A stretch of DNA of 9,556 nucleotides from PALSA-1004 sp947474275 (lineage in GTDB: Bacteria; Pseudomonadota; Gammaproteobacteria; Burkholderiales; SG8-41): positions 1 through 9,556 of the forward strand of contig CANJHY010000175.1 of the NCBI GenBank assembly GCA_947474275.1. Reading direction: 5' to 3'. Below the pieces are notes generated by a model, which did not search any database, was not told the origin of the DNA, and saw only the letters and a list, made by a program, of their open reading frames with translations. Shown one piece after another: positions 6,207 to 9,556 of this stretch (position 1 is its first letter; each line of letters begins with the position of its first letter). The position numbers were made by a program, and so were the translations under genes.

Positions 6207-7019
6207 TCACCTAAACCACAGGGTGACGGCGCAACCCTCGCCGAACCTGCTTTCGATCGTCATGCTGCCGCCATGACAGGCGGCGATCACCTTGACCAGC
6301 GCCAGACCCAGCCCGTTGCCCGGCCGCGCATCCACGGTCTTGCCGCGATAAAATTTTTCGCCGATGTGCGCCAGGTCCTCGTCTTCGATGCCGACGCCGT
6401 CATCTTCGACCCGGATGCCGGCGCGCCGGCGCGCCCCTTTGCCGTCCACCACGGTCGCAATCCTGACGCCACCGCCCCAGGCGGAAAATTTCACCGCGTT
6501 TTCCAGCAAATTGGTGACCATCCGTTCGACCCAGAGCCGGTCGCATTCGACGGCCGGCAGATCGGCGTGCCAATCTTCGGCGATTACGGCACCCGCATTG
6601 CCATTTTGAAACACCTCGACCGCGGCATGCGCAATGGCATCCAGATTGCCCGCCGCCATTTTCATCATGGCCACGCCGTTGGTTTCGAGCGTCGCCAGAT
6701 CGACCAGATCGTTGATAAGGCGGTTAAGCCGCCCCGCCTGCAACTGAATCGACTCCAGAAAGTCGCGCCGCGTTGGCTCATCGAACTCAAAATTCAGCAG
6801 CAGCTCCGAAAAACCGAGCAGGCTCGCCAGTGGTGAGCGCAGTTCGTGCGCTGCCAGCGCCAGATACTCGACATGCGTCTGCTCGCCGCGGGGCGCAACA
6901 GTGCGCCGCTCGATGGCTTTTTTCGGCCTCGCGGCGCGGCGACGCGCAGACACGGTCTTGGTGCGCGCCGTCTTCCGCCGCTGCGGAATTTTTTTTGCCA
7001 CTTTACTTTTCGCTGTCAT
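6207..7019 (-). CDS. soluble histidine kinase with a basic N-terminal tail
   Basis: The protein has 270 residues and no membrane segment. Residues 1-44 are extremely Lys/Arg-rich (KSKVAKK, RRKTARTKT, ARRRAARPKK), followed by a classic HisKA domain with the H-box at His58 (LAAHELRSPLASLLGF). The ATPase domain contains the N-box (VTNLLENAVKFS, 168-179), G1 (EDDGVGIED), the F-box (EKFYRG, 221-226) and G2 (GNGLGLALVKVI, 234-245). All catalytic motifs are intact. There is no sensor domain, so input must come through another protein, perhaps the adjacent single-domain receivers. The basic tail could bind nucleic acid, acidic proteins or the inner membrane surface. ATG 7019 lies 31 bp after the receiver gene upstream, so it is likely in the same operon. 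An in-gene T8 run (6989-6996) encodes Lys codons. Its TGA overlaps an ATG (TGATG) leading only to a six-residue peptide. Confidence 0.88.
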   Translation of the reverse strand: MTAKSKVAKKIPQRRKTARTKTVSARRRAARPKKAIERRTVAPRGEQTHVEYLALAAHELRSPLASLLGFSELLLNFEFDEPTRRDFLESIQLQAGRLNRLINDLVDLATLETNGVAMMKMAAGNLDAIAHAAVEVFQNGNAGAVIAEDWHADLPAVECDRLWVERMVTNLLENAVKFSAWGGGVRIATVVDGKGARRRAGIRVEDDGVGIEDEDLAHIGEKFYRGKTVDARPGNGLGLALVKVIAACHGGSMTIESRFGEGCAVTLWFR

Positions 7020-7050
7020 GACCAGACTTTCTAGTTGCGCCGCACGCGGA

Positions 7051-7503
7051 CTAATTCAGGTTGCCGCCACCCGGCTGGATGATTACGCCGAGTTTGGTGA
7101 TGATTTCCCACAACAGGTTCAGGCTGACGGGTTTGACAAGATACTGGTCGGCGCCATGCTCGCGGCCGCTCTCGATGTCACTGTGCTCGCCAAGACCGGT
7201 CAGCATGATGACGTAGCACCCGCTTGTTGCCGGATTGGTTTTTATATTCCAGCAAAGATCGAAGCCCTCGGCCTTGCCGCGCATCATGATGTCGGCGATG
7301 ACCAGATTGGGGACACAGGTCTGTATGGCAGCCAACGCTTCGTCGGTATTGGCTGCCTCCAGCACACGCATGCCATGAACCTTCAACAGCTCCACGAGCG
7401 GCCGGCGGACATGCGGATCGTCCTCGACAACCAGCGCAACCGACGCCGCTACGGACTGCAGCCGCGCGACCACCGGTGGCGTTCCAGCCAGGCTGCCGAT
7501 CAA
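7051..7503 (-). CDS. single-domain response regulator (receiver)
   Basis: The protein has 150 residues and is essentially one receiver domain (about 20-140) with short tails and no output domain. Key residues are the acidic pocket EDD (27-29), phospho-acceptor Asp71 (VIADIMM), Thr102 (IMLTGL) and Lys124 (LVKPVS), so phosphorylation should work. Such proteins act by protein-protein contact or as phosphorelay intermediates. The frame starts at TTG 7503, which overlaps the TGA of the upstream receiver gene (TTGA). This fits termination-reinitiation, although GTG inside the early codons (residue 11) is possible. The next gene, the soluble kinase, starts 31 bp downstream and is the likeliest partner. 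The tail ends IIQPGGGNLN. Confidence 0.87.
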   Translation of the reverse strand: MIGSLAGTPPVVARLQSVAASVALVVEDDPHVRRPLVELLKVHGMRVLEAANTDEALAAIQTCVPNLVIADIMMRGKAEGFDLCWNIKTNPATSGCYVIMLTGLGEHSDIESGREHGADQYLVKPVSLNLLWEIITKLGVIIQPGGGNLN

Positions 7504-7892
7504 ATGAGTAACCAGTCGACTGTTTCAAGCAGCTTGAGCGGACTGAAAGGCTTCACGACATAGGCGTCGGCCTTGGCGGCGCGGCCGGTGGCGAGATCGG
7601 CGATTTGGCCCTTGGCGGAGACAAAGGCAATTTTGACGGAAGCACCGGCTAGCGCGCGGATTTCCCGGCACAAACCGACGCCATCCAGGCGGCCCGGCAT
7701 CATGACGTCGAGCAGGATGAGATCAGGCATGTAAGTCTGGAACTGTTCGAGTGCCGTATCGGAATTATCGACCGCCACGACCTCGAAATCCCTGAGCTTG
7801 AGCGTCGCCAAAATCAGCTTGCGCGTATCTTCGCTATCTTCAACCACCAAGATCTTGCGCCGGCGCACCGGTGTCACAGCCGTCGCAGTCAT
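7500..7892 (-). CDS. single-domain response regulator (receiver), first gene of the signalling cluster
   Basis: The open frame can start at ATG 7919 (139 residues), but I prefer ATG 7892 (130 residues). GGAG lies 4 nt ahead of it, while the upstream ATG has no good ribosome site and would add only MQVFKLRSG. The protein is a lone receiver domain. In the long numbering the acidic pair is Glu27/Asp28 (VVEDSED), the phospho-acceptor Asp71 (LLDVMMPG), Ser101 (AFVSAKG) and Lys123 (VVKPFSP). No output domain follows. It is a full set of active-site residues in a CheY-like size. It shares a 4-bp stop/start overlap with the second receiver gene, so the two are probably made together, perhaps as alternative phosphate acceptors for the soluble kinase. 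Confidence 0.88.
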   Translation of the reverse strand: MTATAVTPVRRRKILVVEDSEDTRKLILATLKLRDFEVVAVDNSDTALEQFQTYMPDLILLDVMMPGRLDGVGLCREIRALAGASVKIAFVSAKGQIADLATGRAAKADAYVVKPFSPLKLLETVDWLLI

Positions 7893-7969
7893 ACCGCTCC
7901 GTAATTTGAAAACCTGCATAACTCAATGCATAAAACCTATTTACATCAATCTAATTATTTCCAACATCA

Positions 7970-7999
7970 GCTATACTAACTTAATATTGTGCAAGTGAA
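7970..7999 (-). promoter_or_regulatory. possible promoter of the signalling cluster
   Basis: On the minus strand TTCACT (7999-7994) and TATAGC (7975-7970) are 18 bp apart in the A+T-rich gap ahead of the first receiver gene. Both hexamers are imperfect. The position, 50-80 bp before the start codons, is reasonable. Weak pattern call. Confidence 0.25.
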
Positions 8000-8009
8000 C
8001 TCGCAGCAT

Positions 8010-8250
8010 TATCCAGCGGGCGTTGACCGCCACTTAAAATCGAGCCAGTTTTGGGGGTGGTTTTCACCGAAATTTGAGCCTCGCATAGACACTACCCTAC
8101 TCTAAAACAGAGCAGGGGTTGCAGGAGCATCACCGCCAGACTTGTCGGTCGATGTGAAACGTAAGCCGCCCGTCGGTGTCATTTCGCCCCCCTTCGGGGC
8201 ACTATGACAACCGGACAGATGTCGTGCTACGGAGCCGGACAGATCATGAA
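8010..8250. other. gene-free stretch, possible insertion-sequence relic
   Basis: No gene is supported between the receiver cluster and the toxin-antitoxin operon. The stretch holds a repeated CCGGACAGAT (8211-8220 and 8235-8244), a GC hairpin (GCCCC 8186-8190, GGGGC 8196-8200), and text such as GTTGACCGCCACTTAAAA that reminds me of IS21-type element ends, which carry repeated transposase-binding sites. No transposase fragment is visible and I cannot define ends or a target duplication. The IS reading is from memory of style only. Confidence 0.25.
8211..8244. repeat. direct repeat CCGGACAGAT, two copies
   Basis: The 10-bp word CCGGACAGAT occurs at 8211-8220 and 8235-8244, starts 24 bp apart, upstream of the antitoxin promoter. 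It could be transposase-binding repeats of a lost element or a regulator site. The two copies differ on both flanks. Confidence 0.45.
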
Positions 8251-8276
8251 CTCGCAACACGGTCAGAATTACGAGA

Positions 8277-8305
8277 TTGGCAACAGTGCCCTTCCGCGCT
8301 AGACT
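8277..8305 (+). promoter_or_regulatory. sigma70 promoter of the toxin-antitoxin operon
   Basis: TTGGCA (8277-8282) and TAGACT (8300-8305) are exactly 17 bp apart, 26 bp ahead of the antitoxin ATG. Transcription would start near 8312, inside the operator, so the leader is only about 20 nt and includes the AAAGGA ribosome site. Confidence 0.6.
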
Positions 8306-8326
8306 TGTACAATTTAAAGGACAAGT
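8303..8326. promoter_or_regulatory. YefM-type operator (TGTACA core)
   Basis: TTGTACAA (8305-8312) contains the TGTACA core known from the E. coli yefM-yoeB operator, and sits on the downstream edge of the -10. In addition ACTTGT (8303-8308) and ACAAGT (8321-8326) form an inverted repeat around 12 bp. Autorepression by YefM and the YefM-YoeB complex is the established mode for the family; here it is inferred. Confidence 0.6.
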
Positions 8327-8330
8327 AGAT

Positions 8331-8585
8331 ATGCGCATAATCTCGTTCTCCGAAGCTAGAAACAATTTGAAGCAAGTCATCGACCAGGTCGTCGACGACG
8401 CCGACGTTGCAGTGATTTCCCGCCGTGATTCCCCGGACGCCGTGGTGATGTCCCTTGAAACCTTCAATAGCTGGATGGAAACGGTACATCTACTGAAGAC
8501 ACCGGCGAACGCCGCGCATCTTGACAAGTCGATCCAGCAATTGCGGAAGGGAAAAACACGTATGCGGGCACTCGTTGAAGCCTGA
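8331..8585 (+). CDS. yefM: YefM/Phd-family antitoxin
   Basis: This is an 84-residue protein starting MRIISFSEARNNLKQVIDQV, the typical opening of YefM. It is followed by DADVAVISRRDSPDAVVMSLETFNSWMET, the conserved core of the Phd/YefM DNA-binding fold, and a flexible C-terminal part (KSIQQLRKGKTRMRALVEA) that would wrap and block the toxin. I chose ATG 8331 over a longer version from 8277: AGGA lies 9 nt ahead, and the longer frame would begin inside the -35. YefM binds its operator and neutralises YoeB; it is degraded by Lon under stress in E. coli. It precedes and overlaps the toxin gene by 11 bp, the normal order for this family. Confidence 0.93.
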   Translation: MRIISFSEARNNLKQVIDQVVDDADVAVISRRDSPDAVVMSLETFNSWMETVHLLKTPANAAHLDKSIQQLRKGKTRMRALVEA

Positions 8586-8838
8586 GCGACTGGTTTGGAC
8601 CCCGGCGGCGTGGGCTGACTACCTCTACTGGCAGGGACAAGACCGGAAGACGCTGAAGCGCATCAATGCTTTGATCCAAGATGCGTTGCGGCAACCCTTC
8701 GACGGCATCGGCAAGCCAGAACCCCTTCGGGAAAACCTTTCCGGTTTCTGGTCACGACGCATCGACGACGTGAACCGGCTAGTCTATGCCGTCGATGGCC
8801 ACGATTTGGCTATCGTGTCCTGTCGATATCACTATTAG
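8575..8838 (+). CDS. yoeB: YoeB-family ribosome-dependent mRNA endonuclease toxin
   Basis: This is an 87-residue protein, close to the usual 84. The family signature is complete: LVWTPAAWADYLYWQ, TLKRINALIQD, PFDGIGKPEPL, NLSGFWSRRIDD, NRLVYAV and the C-terminal SCRYHY. The catalytic residues of E. coli YoeB (Glu46, Arg65, His83, Tyr84) correspond to Glu49, Arg68, His86 and Tyr87 here, all present, so an active toxin is expected. YoeB binds the ribosomal A site and cuts mRNA during translation. The only plausible start near the family N-terminus is TTG 8575, 11 bp inside the antitoxin gene; the frame has no ATG or GTG there. A weak start inside the antitoxin gene would keep toxin output low and coupled. 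Confidence 0.93.
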   Translation: MKPERLVWTPAAWADYLYWQGQDRKTLKRINALIQDALRQPFDGIGKPEPLRENLSGFWSRRIDDVNRLVYAVDGHDLAIVSCRYHY

Positions 8839-8851
8839 TAGCGGAACCGGT

Positions 8852-8913
8852 GCTAGGCGCTAGCCGCGACGAATCTAAAATACGACCGTATCAATCGATA
8901 GACGTCGATTGAT
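8852..8913. repeat. cluster of three short dyads
   Basis: Three perfect dyads follow the toxin gene: GCTAG/CTAGC around 3 bp (8852-8864), ATACG/CGTAT around 2 bp (8880-8891), and 9-bp arms ATCAATCGA (8890-8898) and TCGATTGAT (8905-8913) around the 6-bp TAGACG. None has a T-tract for termination on either strand. The last has the arm-spacer-arm geometry of a tyrosine-recombinase core site; it could also be an operator. Confidence 0.5.
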
Positions 8914-8937
8914 CCCAAAAGGCTTCAACAGCCCCCC

Positions 8938-8953
8938 CTACTCCCACTCAATC
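8938..8953 (-). other. guaA 3'-end-like attachment-site copy
   Basis: On the minus strand this reads GATTGAGTGGGAGTAG, i.e. Ile-Glu-Trp-Glu-stop, the invariant end of GMP synthase (GuaA). The 3' end of guaA is a known integration site for genomic islands, whose far junction carries a short copy of it. Upstream of the 16 nt (above 8953) nothing resembles GuaA, so the gene itself is not here. The site sits between a dyad cluster and repeats, as expected at an island junction. Chance similarity cannot be excluded, but a 15-16 nt match is unlikely. Confidence 0.5.
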
Positions 8954-9066
8954 ATCAACGGCGCTTCTAAACCGTTGTCATGTATAGAACTATTTTCAGT
9001 GAGTAGCATTTCTACTGTCAGATCTACCGTCATTTGCATCTGATACCCGAAATTAGCATTCAGCAT
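8938..9066 (-). CDS. short open frame (42 residues) ending in the guaA-like tail
   Basis: ATG 9066 opens a frame ending ...LEAPLMIEWE at TAG 8938-8940; a TAG lies directly before the ATG. There is no ribosome site worth noting and no recognised family. If the last codons are an attachment site, this frame may be accidental, or it may be the 3' tail that an integrated element offers. Low confidence as a gene. Confidence 0.15.
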   Translation of the reverse strand: MLNANFGYQMQMTVDLTVEMLLTENSSIHDNGLEAPLMIEWE

Positions 9067-9206
9067 CTATCGGCACTTATCGCAGACTATCGACAGCCTG
9101 ATGCATGTAACCCTTCAGGATCGGTCGGGATCTATCGGTAGCTATCGCTGGCAACGTTTTTCTTGTCCTGTGATCGTTCAGTATCTATTGCTACCTATCG
9201 GTGGCG
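9065..9206. repeat. three degenerate repeats built on ATCTAT and TATCG
   Basis: Units start at 9065, 9130 and 9183. Each reads ATCTAT, six variable bases, then YTATCG and GRC/GGC-like bases: ATCTAT-CGGCAC-TTATCG, ATCTAT-CGGTAG-CTATCG and ATCTAT-TGCTAC-CTATCG. Extra CTATCG words lie between (for example 9088-9093). Spacing is 65 and 53 bp. They lie next to the guaA-like site, where arm-type integrase or excisionase sites would be expected. I see no gene in 9067-9282. Confidence 0.5.
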
Positions 9207-9282
9207 ATTCCATTTCCACCGCAAATGTTCGCAGGTGAGCCATCCTCCAAATGCATTGTCGCCTACGCACCCGTATCTGAAA

Positions 9283-9556
9283 TCAGTAGCGGCCATGATC
9301 ACGCGCCCGCAACTGATCCCGTGACGCCAGAAGCCCCGGAAATCTTTTTTCACGCAATTCTTCGAGCACCGATTCCGCGAGCTTCCACCCCTCCCCGCCC
9401 ATCCTCGCGATCAGCTCGATCCAGACCCGCTCGAAGGCATGGATCGCATCCAGTTCTCCAAATTGAATCCCCACTGGCAGCAACGGAGTGATGTCTTCGG
9501 TCAGGCTCCGTGTGAGCTTTTCAAGCATGCGCTGCTCGGCCATCGCGCGCGTGATC
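9283..9556 (-). CDS. hypothetical helical protein, start not certain (right edge)
   Basis: The frame ends at TGA 9283-9285 and is open to the window edge. ATG 9543 gives 86 residues, but four more codons are open upstream, so the true start may lie outside. The sequence is mainly helical and charged: EKLTRSLTEDITPLLPVGIQ, HAFERVWIELIARM, GWKLAESVLEELREKRF, then a short basic end. No signal peptide, membrane segment or catalytic motif is visible and I do not recognise the family. Its position beyond the guaA-like site and repeats suggests it belongs to an integrated element if there is one. Codon use looks ordinary for the window. Confidence 0.55.
   Translation of the reverse strand, partial: ITRAMAEQRMLEKLTRSLTEDITPLLPVGIQFGELDAIHAFERVWIELIARMGGEGWKLAESVLEELREKRFPGLLASRDQLRARDHGRY

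Noticed and set aside
8098..8113. CTCTGTTTTAGAG on the minus strand, resembling the start of a type II CRISPR repeat
   Set aside because: Single copy, no array, no cas genes; a short AT-rich dyad suffices.
8102..8527. Minus-strand open frame overlapping yefM
   Set aside because: It is antisense to a clear antitoxin gene and has no recognisable domain; its C-terminal part covers only the gene-free stretch.
9201..9491. Plus-strand open frame near the right edge
   Set aside because: Pro/Arg/Ser-rich and antisense to the minus-strand helical protein; no domain.

Overview
The window is GC-rich (with A+T-rich patches between genes) and reads like a proteobacterial chromosome, probably a betaproteobacterium. 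That call rests on codon use, the style of the two-component genes and the Sel1, LysM and YefM/YoeB families; nothing here fixes the genus. Almost all genes lie on the minus strand. The exceptions are a broken AAA ATPase remnant and a toxin-antitoxin pair.

Left part (1-3340), minus strand unless stated: the 5' part of a LysM-domain protein running off the left edge, with a good sigma70-type promoter overlapped by an inverted repeat; a small Sel1-repeat lipoprotein; a gene-poor stretch with a C10 run and a perfect FNR-type box; a plus-strand C-terminal remnant of a Ycf46/CDC48-like AAA ATPase; a J-domain gene broken by two small indels, both in simple-sequence tracts; and a small exported protein of unknown function.

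Central part (3341-7919): a same-strand signalling cluster. In transcription order it encodes two stand-alone receiver proteins, a soluble histidine kinase, a decayed open frame that looks like a worn kinase ATPase domain, a response regulator with an excisionase/MerR-type helix-turn-helix in front of its receiver domain, and a membrane histidine kinase with a periplasmic dCACHE-like sensor. Stop/start overlaps between the two receivers, and between the HTH-receiver and the membrane kinase, support coupled expression. A likely reading is that the membrane kinase phosphorylates the HTH-receiver, while the soluble kinase works with one or both single-domain receivers.

Right part (7920-9556) looks like an accessory boundary. 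It holds a possible insertion-sequence relic, a yefM/yoeB-type toxin-antitoxin operon with its own promoter and a TGTACA operator, a cluster of short dyads including 9-bp arms around 6 bp, a 16-nt match to the usual 3' end of guaA (encoding Ile-Glu-Trp-Glu-stop) that is a known type of genomic-island attachment site, three copies of a degenerate repeat built on ATCTAT and TATCG, and an unrecognised gene running off the right edge. If the guaA-like site is an attR copy, the island lies to the right and the signalling cluster to the left.

Gene decay (AAA remnant, J-domain gene, kinase-like relic) suggests a region in flux. Sequencing indels in homopolymer or GC tracts remain an alternative for the frameshifts.
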